Source: an uncultured Acidobacteriia bacterium (GTDB lineage Bacteria > Acidobacteriota > Terriglobia > Bryobacterales > Bryobacteraceae). Taken from it: 64,000 nucleotides of DNA. Positions 8,785-17,339 of this stretch are shown here, one piece after another. A program made the position numbers and the translations under genes. The notes under the pieces were generated by a model that searched no databases, was not told where the DNA came from, and saw only the letters and a program-made list of their open reading frames with translations. Position 1 is the first letter of the stretch, and each line of letters begins with the position of its first letter. The DNA lies in the NCBI GenBank assembly GCA_903881085.1, contig CAIRSA010000573.1, positions 24,601 through 88,600 on the forward strand, in the 5' to 3' direction.

Positions 8785-9693
8785 TTACACCTGTGGGCGG
8801 TTGTGCAGCGAAGCGGTCCCCAACATGCCTCCCAGACCCATTGTTTCGACGGCGGATGATGGAACGATCACCATGGAGCCCTTCTCTTTGATGGCTTCGT
8901 ACAGCATGTTCATTGCGCGTAGATGCAGCGCGGTGGGGTTCGACGAATAGACCTCGGCGGCCTGGGCGAACTTGGCGGCGATTTCCGTTTCCGCGGTGCC
9001 CAGAATGATGCGTGCCTGCCGTTCGCGTTCGGCCTGCGCCTGGCGCGACATGGCGTCCTCCAGGTCTTTAGGGATTTGGACATCGCGGATTTCCACGGAC
9101 TGAACGGTGATGCCCCAGGGCGCTGTTTTCTCGTCAAGGATCTTCTGCAACTCATGACCCAGCATTTCGCGATTGGTGATCATCTGCGCCAGTTCGTGTC
9201 GGCCTATGGATTCGCGCAGCGCGGTCTGGGCGCTCATCTGGATGGCGTGGCCGAAGTCCTGCACTTCGAGTATGCTCTTCTCCGCGTTCCATACCACCCA
9301 AAAGACGATGGCGTTCACGTTGACTGGAACGGTATCGCGCGTAAGCGTCGATTCGGCGGTTACATCGGTGACGCGCACTCGCTGATCGACGAACTGGCTG
9401 ACGGAATCGACGATCGGAATGATGAAGAACAGCCCAGGCCCACGCAGGCCGGTGTACTTACCGAAGCGCAGCACGGCGGCCTTCTCCCACTGGCTGGCCA
9501 CTTTGATGCCGAATAGGAAGAAGGTTCCGATCAGCAAGCCGAGAACCAGAGGCAGCGGAGAATCGAACTTTACCGTTGCCGCACCGCCGGCGATCGCGCA
9601 TACAACAAAGACGAAACTTCCCACGGGATTCACGTATTGATTCAGGCTGGTGATGGAATCACTGCTGGAAAGATTAAACATTACCTTAGGCAT
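8785..9693 (-). CDS. SPFH-domain slipin (stomatin-like membrane protein)
   Basis: 302 residues. Two N-terminal membrane segments (about 22-42 and 48-65) lead into an SPFH/Band-7 domain with VLRFGKYTGLRGPGLFFIIP, and the slipin signature VEIRDVQIPKDLEDAMSRQA near 195-215. A charged coiled-coil follows, rich in QAERERQA repeats. Slipins oligomerise in membrane microdomains and often pair with NfeD-type proteases, but no NfeD gene is nearby. The start is set by GAGGAG that lies inside the end of the gntR gene; only 3 bp separate the two genes, so co-translation is likely. Confidence 0.9.
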   Translation of the reverse strand: MPKVMFNLSSSDSITSLNQYVNPVGSFVFVVCAIAGGAATVKFDSPLPLVLGLLIGTFFLFGIKVASQWEKAAVLRFGKYTGLRGPGLFFIIPIVDSVSQFVDQRVRVTDVTAESTLTRDTVPVNVNAIVFWVVWNAEKSILEVQDFGHAIQMSAQTALRESIGRHELAQMITNREMLGHELQKILDEKTAPWGITVQSVEIRDVQIPKDLEDAMSRQAQAERERQARIILGTAETEIAAKFAQAAEVYSSNPTALHLRAMNMLYEAIKEKGSMVIVPSSAVETMGLGGMLGTASLHNRPQV

Positions 9694-9696
9694 TTG

Positions 9697-10110
9697 TTAG
9701 CTCCTCTTGTCTTGCTCGTTTGACAACTCGGTCAGACGCTCGATCAGTTCCGCGATGGTGAAACCTTCCGCACCGGCACGCGAAGTGAATTCGGAGACCA
9801 GGCGTGTCAGGCGACGGTCGTGATCCGCATCATCCTTCTTGATCTTTCGCGGAGTAATGAAAGTGCCCATGCCCTGTTGGGTCATGAGCACCTGGCGGAT
9901 CTCCAGTTCCCGATAGGCGCGCACCACCGTATTTGGATTGATCTCCAGGTCTACCGCCACCTGCCGCACGGTTGGCAACTGCGCGCCGGAGGTTAACGTT
10001 CCGGTGGAAATAGCGGTGAGGACCTGATCGATAATCTGGCGGTACACGGGGACGCCGCTGGAGTTTTCCAGGCGGAAGCGGAATACTGCGTTTCGCTTTG
10101 TGTCGCTCAT
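9697..10110 (-). CDS. GntR-family repressor, YtrA type
   Basis: 137 residues. The N-terminal winged helix has the GntR pattern PVYRQIIDQVLTAISTG, LPTVRQVAVDLEINPNTVVR and GMGTFITP. The tail is only about 60 residues, as in the YtrA subfamily, which lacks a large effector domain. Such regulators usually repress their own operon of membrane genes. Here the gene is first in a run of four same-strand genes (gntR, slipin, DUF1648, recN) with gaps of 3, 17 and 23 bp. An imperfect 20-bp palindrome just upstream is a good autorepression site. Confidence 0.88.
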   Translation of the reverse strand: MSDTKRNAVFRFRLENSSGVPVYRQIIDQVLTAISTGTLTSGAQLPTVRQVAVDLEINPNTVVRAYRELEIRQVLMTQQGMGTFITPRKIKKDDADHDRRLTRLVSEFTSRAGAEGFTIAELIERLTELSNEQDKRS

Positions 10111-10122
10111 CTCATTTACTAT

Positions 10123-10142
10123 TGTACTAGTTTACTAATACA
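10123..10142. promoter_or_regulatory. Probable operator of the GntR regulator
   Basis: The sequence TGTACTAGTTTACTAATACA is an inverted repeat with 8 of 10 base pairs matching (TGTA-N-TAGT half-sites). It lies 12 bp upstream of the gntR start codon, where a YtrA-type repressor would be expected to bind, and abuts the stop of the upstream ATPase gene. Seen directly; binding is inferred. Confidence 0.6.
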
Positions 10143-10144
10143 TG

Positions 10145-11320
10145 TCAAGAAGTTTTTGCGTTGAGCCAAACGGAGAAGTCTTCCACGGGCAGGGCGCTTA
10201 CTCCGGGCGTGAGAGCATCCGTAGGACGGCCGGCGCTGGCTTTTCGGTGGATGACAAACATTTTTTCTGGCGGCGTTTTCAGTGCTTTTCTGAGTTTGAG
10301 CATGGGGCCTGCCATCTGCGGAAAGACCGTCTTGGCGGCTTTGCACTCAACCAGGCAGAGTCCGCCCTTGCGTGAGGCGAAGAGGAAGTCGACCTCTAGG
10401 CCCTGCTGATCGCGGAAGTAATATAGTTCCCTCCGTCCACCGCGATTGACCTGGCTTTTGGCGATCTCCGATGCGACGAAGCCCTCGAAGATATCGCCGA
10501 GAAAAGGTGAGCGATCAAGTTCCGCGCGGGACTGGATGCCTAATAGATGACAGGCCATGCCCGAATCGGCAATGTATACCTTCGGCGTTTTTACGAGCCG
10601 TTTGCCGAAGTTCTCGAAATAAGGCGCCACCAGCAGGATCTGGCCAGTGATCTCAAGAATGCGCATCCACTCACCGATTGTGGGAATGGACACACCAAGC
10701 GGCGTGGCCAAATCGCTCTTGTTTAACTGTTGGCCATGCCGGCTCGCCAGCAGCGAGAGAAACCGGCGAAACGTGGACAGATCTTTCACGTTGGTGATAG
10801 CGCGCACGTCCCTTTCCAGATAGGTTTGCAGATAAGAACTGAACCAGACGAAGCGTCCCGCCGGGTCGGCCAGGACCTCGGGAAAGCCGCCATTGAACAG
10901 GTTGACCTTGGGCGTCTCGGCCAGACTGAACGGCATCATTTGCAGGATCGCCGCACGCCCTGCCATCGACTCGGTGACGCCCTCCATCAGAGGGGCCTCC
11001 TGTGAGCCAGTGAAAAAGAACTGCCCCATGCGGCGCGGAGCGGAGTCAATCACGGTTCGAATGTAGTCGAACAGCAGCGGGACGTTTTGAATTTCGTCAA
11101 GAATGGCCGGGCGCCGCAAGTCCTCCAGAAAGGCTCTTGGGTCCGAGGTGGCACGGGCACGGATGTCGGGATCCTCCAGCAGCACGTACTCCGCATGAGG
11201 CAGCAGGTTGCGGAACAGAGTGGTCTTCCCTGCCCGCCGGGCGCCCGTCAATACGATTGCAGCGTAGTGTTTGGCCGAACGCGAGACCAGTGAATCGAGT
11301 ATTCTTGGAATGGCCTTCAT
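10145..11320 (-). CDS. AAA ATPase with C-terminal DUF4143 domain
   Basis: 391 residues. Walker A GARRAGKTTLFR (about 26-37), Walker B-like AILDEIQNVP (about 93-102) and sensor FFFTGSQE make an AAA_14 ATPase. The second half is DUF4143 and ends in a nuclease-like pattern EVDFLF...LCLVECKAAK that resembles a PD-(D/E)xK core. These proteins are widespread in accessory regions of bacteria and archaea and their role is not established. No Shine-Dalgarno sequence precedes the ATG. Instead an inverted repeat begins two bases upstream of it, with a second, perfect one about 70 bp further out (see those entries). Confidence 0.88.
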   Translation of the reverse strand: MKAIPRILDSLVSRSAKHYAAIVLTGARRAGKTTLFRNLLPHAEYVLLEDPDIRARATSDPRAFLEDLRRPAILDEIQNVPLLFDYIRTVIDSAPRRMGQFFFTGSQEAPLMEGVTESMAGRAAILQMMPFSLAETPKVNLFNGGFPEVLADPAGRFVWFSSYLQTYLERDVRAITNVKDLSTFRRFLSLLASRHGQQLNKSDLATPLGVSIPTIGEWMRILEITGQILLVAPYFENFGKRLVKTPKVYIADSGMACHLLGIQSRAELDRSPFLGDIFEGFVASEIAKSQVNRGGRRELYYFRDQQGLEVDFLFASRKGGLCLVECKAAKTVFPQMAGPMLKLRKALKTPPEKMFVIHRKASAGRPTDALTPGVSALPVEDFSVWLNAKTS

Positions 11321-11321
11321 A

Positions 11322-11354
11322 TGAGAAGTCTAAACTACAACTTTAGATTTCTCA
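11322..11354. repeat. Inverted repeat at the start of the DUF4143 gene
   Basis: TGAGAAGTCTAAA, a 7-base loop, then TTTAGATTTCTCA: 12 of 13 pairs match. It occupies the position of the ribosome-binding site of the ATPase gene. The arm sequence recurs in the perfect palindrome at 11389-11425, so both belong to one repeat family (core GAGAAATCTAAA). It may be an operator bound by the product or an RNA hairpin hiding the start. Confidence 0.75.
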
Positions 11355-11388
11355 ATGTTTATTTTATCTGCAAAGACGATTTCCAGAC

Positions 11389-11425
11389 TGTGAGAAATCT
11401 AAAGTGACACTTTAGATTTCTCACA
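11389..11425. repeat. Perfect 18-bp-arm palindrome upstream of DUF4143 gene
   Basis: TGTGAGAAATCTAAAGTG and its exact reverse complement flank a single A. Its centre is 69 bp from the centre of the neighbouring imperfect repeat with the same core. The promoter of the ATPase gene should lie within or between the two. No T-run follows on either strand, so a terminator is unlikely. Confidence 0.85.
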
Positions 11426-11484
11426 CACGTCAAACACGATTCCAGCGCCCTCACAGCGTGCTCCAATTGTGTCAAAATGCATAC

Positions 11485-13641
11485 ATGTCGAAGTTTAGCC
11501 GGGTTCTGCTCCTCGCAGCCACGGCTTTGAGCGCCCTCGCCTGGACCGAGCGCGATGAAGCCTGGGTTGCCGCACGCAAAAATTACTGGGCCTTCCAACG
11601 GCCTGCGCGCGGAAGCGCGCCCGAAACGAAGGACGCCTGGGTGCGCAATCCGATCGATACCTTTCTGCTCACTGCAATGAAAGCCAAGGGCCTGACGCCG
11701 GCCCCGCCGCTCGATCGCGAACGGCTCTTCCGCCGCCTTGCGCTCGACCTTACCGGTCTGAATCCCACACCTGGCGAAGTAGATCTTTACCTCGCCGACA
11801 AATCGCCCGACGCCTACGAAAAGGCCGTTGAGAAGTTTCTCGCCTCGCCCCACTACGGCGAACGCTGGGCATTGCGCTGGCTCGACGTCGTGCGCTACGC
11901 CGATACCAATGGCTACGAACTGGACCTGGAACGCCCGCATGCCTGGCGCTACCGCGACTACGTCATCCGCAGTTTCCAGAATGACAAGCCGTACGACCGC
12001 TTCATCAAAGAGCAGATCGCCGGCGACGAACTCTACCCTGGCAACAACGAAGCGCTGATCGCCACCGGATTCCATCGCGCAGGTCCCATTCATCTGGTCG
12101 GCGGCAACGCAGACAAAGAAGCAGACCGGCAGGACGTGTTGGTTGAGATGACCGCCGGCGTGAGCGCAGCCTTCATGGGCCTCACCGTTGGCTGCGCGCG
12201 CTGCCACAATCACAAGTTCGACCCGATCCTGCAAGCCGACTACTACCGCCTGCAAGCTGTAATGGCAGCCACCGACTACAAAGATATTGAGATCGCCTCG
12301 CCGGCCGAGAAGGCCGCTTATGAAGCTGCCAAGAAAGAATACGAAGCCAAACTCGATCCGATCAAGAAAGCTATTGCCGCAATCGAAAAGCCGTGCCGCG
12401 AAAAACTCTCCGCTGAAAAGAAGGCCAAGCTCGAACCTGCTCTGCTCAAGGCGTTGGAGATCCCCAAAGCCAAGCGCACCAAGGAAGAACAGGACCTGGC
12501 TAAGAATGCCGAAAGTCAGATCAGTCCAAGTTGGGACGAAGTGGTCGGCGCCATTGCGCCCGCGGAAAAGGAAAAGCGCGCCGCACTTCGACGCCAGATG
12601 CACCAGTTGGAATGGAGCGCTCCCGAACCGCCTACCACCGCCTATGCCGTCACCAACATGGACAAGGCGCCACAAAGCTTCATTCTGAAAATCGGCGACA
12701 CGAAAAACAAATTGGGTGAAGTGCAGCCGGGGTTCCTAACGGTGATGGGAGGCGCGCAGGCGCCGCTGGAACCGAAAGGCCGTCGCGCGGCGCTGGCCAA
12801 CTGGCTGGCATCGAAAGACCATCCACTCACCGCACGCGTAATGGTGAACCGCATCTGGGCGTTCCGCATGGGAACAGGACTGGTGCCGACTCCCAATGAT
12901 TTTGGCGCTCTGGGCGCAAGGCCAACGAATCAGAAATTGCTCGATTGGCTGGCCGTAGAGTTCATGGACAAGAACTGGAGCGTAAAGGCCATCGACCGCA
13001 TGATCGTTCTTTCAAACGCGTACCGCCAGTCGGCCGCAGCCGATGCGGCGAAAGAGAAGATCGATCCCGGCAACAAGCTTTTCTCGCGCATGAACAAGCG
13101 ACGCCTGGAAGGCGAGTTGATCCGCGACAACATTCTTGCTGCCACCGGAAATCTGAATGCGCGCATTGGCGGCAAGCCAGTGAAGACGCCGATTGAACAG
13201 GAAATCTACGACCTGATCTTCACCGAAGCCGAGCCCGACAACCTGTGGCCAGTCTCCGCCGACCCCAATGATTACAGCCGCCGCAGCTTGTATCTGCTCA
13301 ACAAACGCACGATTCGCCTGCCGATTCTTTCAAACTTCGATCAGCCCGATGAGATGAGCTCTTGCGCCGCGCGTTCCACCAGCACGCATGCGCTCCAGGC
13401 ACTCACACTGATGAACAGCAGCTTTATGGAAACGCAGTCGGCGGCCTTTGCCAAGCGACTGGAACGCGAGTGCGCAAGCAACGCCGATTGCGAACTGCGC
13501 CGCGCTTACAAGTTGACACTCGCCCGCTTGCCGAAGCCGGCGGAAACAAATCTGGCAAAACAATTTTTGGCGAAAGGAGGAGAGCTGAAGGACTTCTGCC
13601 TGGCTCTATTGAACCGCAATGAATTTGTTTACATCCCCTAA
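11485..13641 (+). CDS. Exported DUF1549/DUF1553 (PSD1-type) protein
   Basis: 718 residues from the ATG at 11485, chosen because it gives a clean signal peptide (MSKFSRVLLLAATALSALAW); the frame is open for nine further codons upstream. DUF1549 covers about 50-260 with HYGERWALRWLDVVRYADTN and the heme-c-like CxxCH motif GCARCHNHKFDPI. A charged coiled-coil (about 270-390) follows, and DUF1553 forms the C-terminal half with LTARVMVNRIWAFRMG. Unlike the related protein at 25.7-28.1 kb it has no PSCyt1 cytochrome domain in front. Function is unknown, but such proteins accompany DUF1501 partners and are thought to act in the envelope on polymers. The DUF1501 gene starts 23 bp before its stop. Confidence 0.87.
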   Translation: MSKFSRVLLLAATALSALAWTERDEAWVAARKNYWAFQRPARGSAPETKDAWVRNPIDTFLLTAMKAKGLTPAPPLDRERLFRRLALDLTGLNPTPGEVDLYLADKSPDAYEKAVEKFLASPHYGERWALRWLDVVRYADTNGYELDLERPHAWRYRDYVIRSFQNDKPYDRFIKEQIAGDELYPGNNEALIATGFHRAGPIHLVGGNADKEADRQDVLVEMTAGVSAAFMGLTVGCARCHNHKFDPILQADYYRLQAVMAATDYKDIEIASPAEKAAYEAAKKEYEAKLDPIKKAIAAIEKPCREKLSAEKKAKLEPALLKALEIPKAKRTKEEQDLAKNAESQISPSWDEVVGAIAPAEKEKRAALRRQMHQLEWSAPEPPTTAYAVTNMDKAPQSFILKIGDTKNKLGEVQPGFLTVMGGAQAPLEPKGRRAALANWLASKDHPLTARVMVNRIWAFRMGTGLVPTPNDFGALGARPTNQKLLDWLAVEFMDKNWSVKAIDRMIVLSNAYRQSAAADAAKEKIDPGNKLFSRMNKRRLEGELIRDNILAATGNLNARIGGKPVKTPIEQEIYDLIFTEAEPDNLWPVSADPNDYSRRSLYLLNKRTIRLPILSNFDQPDEMSSCAARSTSTHALQALTLMNSSFMETQSAAFAKRLERECASNADCELRRAYKLTLARLPKPAETNLAKQFLAKGGELKDFCLALLNRNEFVYIP

Positions 13642-15034
13642 TCGCCGCGACGTTCTGCGCGCCTCGGCCAACGGCTTCGGGGCCATCGCACTGCAGCATC
13701 TGCTGGCGAAAACCGGCGCTGCCGCCACACGCACGAATCCTCTTGCCGCGAAAGCGCCGCATTTTGCACCGAAAGCGAAGTCGGTAATTTTTCTGTTCAT
13801 GGTGGGCGCGCCAAGCCACATCGATACATTCGATCCCAAGCCTGCGCTCAAGAAATTCGAAGGGCAAAAGCTGCCCGAAAGTTACGGCAAGATCGTCAGC
13901 CAGTTTACCGAAGGCAACACGCCGTTGTTGTCGTCGCCATGGCAGTTCAAACAGCATGGACAAAGCGGCATGCCTGTCTCGTCGCTGTATCCGCATATCG
14001 CCGAATGCGTGGACGACATCTGTTTCGTGCGCAGCTTCTACACCGAATCGGTAGTGCATGCACCGGCAATGTATCAGGTGCACACCGGGCGCATCCTCAT
14101 GGGCTACCCAAGCATGGGATCGTGGGTGACCTATGGCCTGGGCAGTGAATCAGACAACCTGCCGGCCTACGTCGTAATGCCGCAGCCAGAGGGCACGCCA
14201 GAGGGCGGCACGCCGTGCTGGGGCTCGGGCTTCCTGCCGGCGGTGCATCAAGGGACGTTGCTGCGCAGCGGTCCATCGCCGATCCTCAATCTGAAGCCTC
14301 CGCCCGGCATGACGCCTGAGCGCCAGCGCGCCACGCTTGACCTGCTGCAAAAGATGAACGACCTCGACACCGAGTCGGCCGACACGGAAATGGCTGCCCG
14401 CATCAGTTCGTACGAACTGGCGTTCCGCATGCAGAAGCACGCACCGGAAGCGGTGGACCTCACAAAAGAAAGCGAGGCCACGCGCCGCATGTACGGCCTC
14501 GATCAAAAACATACGCTCGACTTCGGAACACGCTGCCTGCTGGCCCGCCGCATGGTGGAGCGCGGAGTCCGCTTCGTGCAGATCTACTCCGGCGGCGGAC
14601 CGGTCAGCATGCAGTGGGACGCGCACAAAGACCTCGTCGAAAACCACGAGAAGATGTGCCGCCTTACCGATCAGCCGATCGCCGCGCTGTTGAAGGATTT
14701 GAAATCGCGCGGCCTGCTCGATTCCACGCTAGTCATTTGGGGTAGCGAATTCGGCCGCTTGCCCATGTCGCAAAGCGGCAACGGCCGTGACCATAATCCG
14801 CACGGCTTCACTATGTGGTTCGCCGGCGGCGGCACCAAAGGTGGACAGTTCGTTGGCGAGACAGACGAACTTGGCCTGCGCGGGGTTGGTGACCGTTACC
14901 ACATGCGCGACTTCCACGCCACGCTGCTGCACATGCTGGGGCTCGATCAGAACCGTTTGTGGTACCTGCACAACGGACGCAACGAAAAGCTCACCGATTT
15001 CGGCGGCAAGGTCATCGAAAAGGTCTTCTCCTAG
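13619..15034 (+). CDS. DUF1501 protein with Tat signal
   Basis: 471 residues. The N-terminus has a twin-arginine motif NRRDVLRASANGFGAIAL followed by a hydrophobic stretch, so export is by Tat. The body has DUF1501 landmarks: IFLFMVGAPSHIDTFDPKP, LLARRMVERGVRFVQIYSGG, IWGSEFGRLPMSQ and GRDHNPHGFTMWFAGGG. These belong to the alkaline-phosphatase/sulfatase-like fold, with metal ligands supplied by D, H and E residues. The gene overlaps the PSD1 gene by 23 bp, so the pair is one translational unit. The substrate is not known; paired PSD1-DUF1501 systems are typical of polysaccharide-degrading Planctomycetota and Acidobacteriota. Confidence 0.9.
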   Translation: MNLFTSPNRRDVLRASANGFGAIALQHLLAKTGAAATRTNPLAAKAPHFAPKAKSVIFLFMVGAPSHIDTFDPKPALKKFEGQKLPESYGKIVSQFTEGNTPLLSSPWQFKQHGQSGMPVSSLYPHIAECVDDICFVRSFYTESVVHAPAMYQVHTGRILMGYPSMGSWVTYGLGSESDNLPAYVVMPQPEGTPEGGTPCWGSGFLPAVHQGTLLRSGPSPILNLKPPPGMTPERQRATLDLLQKMNDLDTESADTEMAARISSYELAFRMQKHAPEAVDLTKESEATRRMYGLDQKHTLDFGTRCLLARRMVERGVRFVQIYSGGGPVSMQWDAHKDLVENHEKMCRLTDQPIAALLKDLKSRGLLDSTLVIWGSEFGRLPMSQSGNGRDHNPHGFTMWFAGGGTKGGQFVGETDELGLRGVGDRYHMRDFHATLLHMLGLDQNRLWYLHNGRNEKLTDFGGKVIEKVFS

Positions 15035-15042
15035 CGCCGGGC

Positions 15043-15810
15043 ATGTTCGACATCATCGGAGACATCCACGGCTGTTGCACCGAACTGGAAGAATTGCTGA
15101 GCTTGCTCGGGTACGACTTTGACGAGGCGGCCTTGCCCGAATCCGTCTGGGGGCCCGGACTGTGGGCTCATCCCGAAGGCCGGCGGATTCTTCTTCTGGG
15201 TGATCTTTGCGATCGCGGACCGCGTATTATCGACTGCTATCGCATCGCCGCCAACATGGCAATCAACGGAAACGCGTTAGCCGTTTGCGGCAATCACGAC
15301 GAAAAGCTGAGGCGGGCGCTGCTCGGCCACAAAGTGACGATTTCACATGGTCTCGACAAATCACTTGCTGAGTTCGATGCCAACCCTGCCCTGCGCCAGC
15401 CGGCCATCGAGTTCATTGAGTCGCTGGCCACGCAATTGGTGCTCGATAGCGGCCGGTTGGTGGCGGCTCATGGCGGCATGAAGGAAGCGTTTCAGGGCCA
15501 GGACTCCACCGAAGCGCGGCGGTTTGCTCTATTCGGCGACATTACCGGCAAGACCGGCCCCGATGGGTACCCTGAGCGGCTCGATTGGGCGGCGGATTAC
15601 CATGGCCAGGCGATGGTCGTCTACGGCCACACGCCCGTACGTGAGCCGGTGTGGGTGAACAGCACGGTCAATATCGACACCGGCTGCGTCTTCGGCGGCC
15701 GCCTCACAGCCCTGCGCTATCCAGAGCGCGAATTTGCATCCGTAAAATCGCGTGGACAGCATATTCCGCACTCTTTGTTTAATGCCCCCTCGGGAACTGT
15801 GCTAAGCTAG
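15043..15810 (+). CDS. PPP-type metallophosphoesterase
   Basis: 255 residues from the ATG at 15043, chosen because the first catalytic motif (MFDIIGDIHG) begins immediately after it. The other family motifs are all present: GDLCDRGPRI, CGNHDEK, AAHGG and YGHTPV. These supply the ligands of a two-metal site. Relatives include diadenosine-tetraphosphatase (ApaH/PrpE) and bacterial PP1-like phosphatases; which of these applies cannot be decided from motifs alone. It starts 8 bp after the DUF1501 stop and may be carried on the same message, though functionally it looks separate. Confidence 0.85.
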   Translation: MFDIIGDIHGCCTELEELLSLLGYDFDEAALPESVWGPGLWAHPEGRRILLLGDLCDRGPRIIDCYRIAANMAINGNALAVCGNHDEKLRRALLGHKVTISHGLDKSLAEFDANPALRQPAIEFIESLATQLVLDSGRLVAAHGGMKEAFQGQDSTEARRFALFGDITGKTGPDGYPERLDWAADYHGQAMVVYGHTPVREPVWVNSTVNIDTGCVFGGRLTALRYPEREFASVKSRGQHIPHSLFNAPSGTVLS

Positions 15811-15817
15811 AAGGGTT

Positions 15818-16027
15818 ATGGCAATCCCCAATGTTAAGCGTTTCCGCATCACGAGCCCCGACGGCGCAGACACAGCTACTTTGATGGCTGTTATGCCCAA
15901 AGGATCCGATTTAGACGCCTATCTGAAGGATGCTTCCTCGCGGTTCGATTGGAAGGCATGGAGAGACATGAAAGCCTCCACCAATAAAACCCGCGTCGGT
16001 CAGCAGAAACAGAAGAAGGCAAAGTAG
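15818..16027 (+). CDS. Small basic protein, unknown function
   Basis: 69 residues ending in a lysine-rich tail (QQKQKKAK). I recognise no domain. A good ribosome site AGAAGGG lies 4 bp before the ATG, and the gene follows the phosphoesterase by 7 bp, which supports real expression. The sequence has no signal peptide or membrane segment. The aromatic and charged middle (FDWKAWRDMK) suggests a small folded cytosolic protein. Confidence 0.6.
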   Translation: MAIPNVKRFRITSPDGADTATLMAVMPKGSDLDAYLKDASSRFDWKAWRDMKASTNKTRVGQQKQKKAK

Positions 16028-16039
16028 TTACACCGATTT

Positions 16040-17326
16040 CTACGGCAGGCGGGCCTTCAGACTACGAAGCGCCCGCAATGCCTCTTGTGCTACTTCCGTA
16101 TCGTTATCCCTCGTCAACGGCTCCAGCTCCGCAACGGTATCTTTGTCGCCGCTCTCGGCCAGGATCTGCGCCAGCTGTATCTTTTCGTCTTTTGTCCCAC
16201 GCTTTAACGCCGCATAAGCCAATCTTCTCGCACCAATATCCCGCGTAGATTCCAGCAGGTACGATCTGGCAACCCCTTTATACGACTTGGAATTCAGCGT
16301 ATTCACAAGGTATTGCAGCGGGCTGAACGTCGTCAATTCATGTTTCCCGGTCATCACCAGAGCAAACGCCATCGACAGCCGTGGCCCCATTTTGCGTTCT
16401 TCGTTGAAGGACGACTCCAGCAGCGGTGCATCCTCCGGCCGGCGAAGCCGGGCGAAGCCTTCCGCCGACGCAGCACGAAGCCCTTCGTCTTTGTCCCGGA
16501 AGTAGGTTCCAAACAGTTCGCGACTGGCCGAATCGGGCATCATGGCCATTGCGGAAAGGGCGGCCCGGCGGATCTTGTCATTCCGCGCGCGATCGAACGC
16601 GTCCCGCAGCTGAGGCATCGCCTGCCGGTTCAGCAACAGACCGGTTGTCTCAATGGCCGCGATCTGCACTTTCTCATTCAGATCGCGGAGCAGGAAAACG
16701 ATACTCGGGCCGGCGCTGAGGTCACGGATTTTCTGCAAGGCGATCAGCGATTCGTATAGCACCTGATCGTCCTTGGAATGTAGCGCCTTGATCAACTGCG
16801 GCACCGCACGTTTGCCGCGCAGTACACCCAGCGCTCTGGCAGCATTCGCGCGCGACTCCATGGAGACTCCACCGCTGGCCAACTGGCCGAGCGCCTCAAT
16901 GATCTCCGGACGCACTTCAATGTAGGGTGGAATAATTTGATCGTTGGTATCTGTAAACTTGCCGAGGATGCGCGTACCGGTGCGTTTGAGTGAGCCGCTC
17001 AGGCCAGTTTGAACGTATCCAGGAAGATAAAAGTTTACCAGCCCATCGGTTGCCCGGATCTGAACTTCTGCGTCGTTGTCTTTGGTAGCCGCAACCAGGG
17101 GCTCCAGCCCATGCTGGGATCCGGCCTCCACCAGCGCCTTCACCACTTCCACGCGCACGCTGATTTCCGGATCGGAAAGCATGGCGGCCAGCTTCGGAAT
17201 CGCCGCCGAACCTTGCTTTCCGTACTCCTTGGCCAGCTTGACACGAGCCTTGGTTTCACCGGGCGAAGAATCCTGCGCCAGCAGAGGCAGCATTAACAAA
17301 ACAGCGACGATAGCCAGAGGCTTCAT
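16040..17326 (-). CDS. Exported HEAT-repeat protein
   Basis: 428 residues with a signal peptide (MKPLAIVAVLLMLPLLAQ). At least eight HEAT/PBS-lyase-type repeats follow, recognisable by units such as DPEISVRVEVVKALVEAG, SRANAARALGVLRGKRAVPQ, KIRRAALSAMAMMPDSASRE and EVAQEALRALRSL. HEAT solenoids bind proteins, so this is probably an envelope scaffold. The gene is convergent with the small gene ending at 16027 (12 bp gap) and lies 13 bp downstream of mqnD on the same strand, so it may be transcribed with it. Confidence 0.85.
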   Translation of the reverse strand: MKPLAIVAVLLMLPLLAQDSSPGETKARVKLAKEYGKQGSAAIPKLAAMLSDPEISVRVEVVKALVEAGSQHGLEPLVAATKDNDAEVQIRATDGLVNFYLPGYVQTGLSGSLKRTGTRILGKFTDTNDQIIPPYIEVRPEIIEALGQLASGGVSMESRANAARALGVLRGKRAVPQLIKALHSKDDQVLYESLIALQKIRDLSAGPSIVFLLRDLNEKVQIAAIETTGLLLNRQAMPQLRDAFDRARNDKIRRAALSAMAMMPDSASRELFGTYFRDKDEGLRAASAEGFARLRRPEDAPLLESSFNEERKMGPRLSMAFALVMTGKHELTTFSPLQYLVNTLNSKSYKGVARSYLLESTRDIGARRLAYAALKRGTKDEKIQLAQILAESGDKDTVAELEPLTRDNDTEVAQEALRALRSLKARLP

Positions 17327-17339
17327 ACTTCCTAAGACG

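Noticed and set aside
11359..12675. 438-codon open frame on the minus strand opposite the first PSD1 gene
   Set aside because: The composition (runs of V, G, R, F) is that of a shadow frame of a GC-rich gene. No family motif is present, and the plus-strand gene is securely identified.
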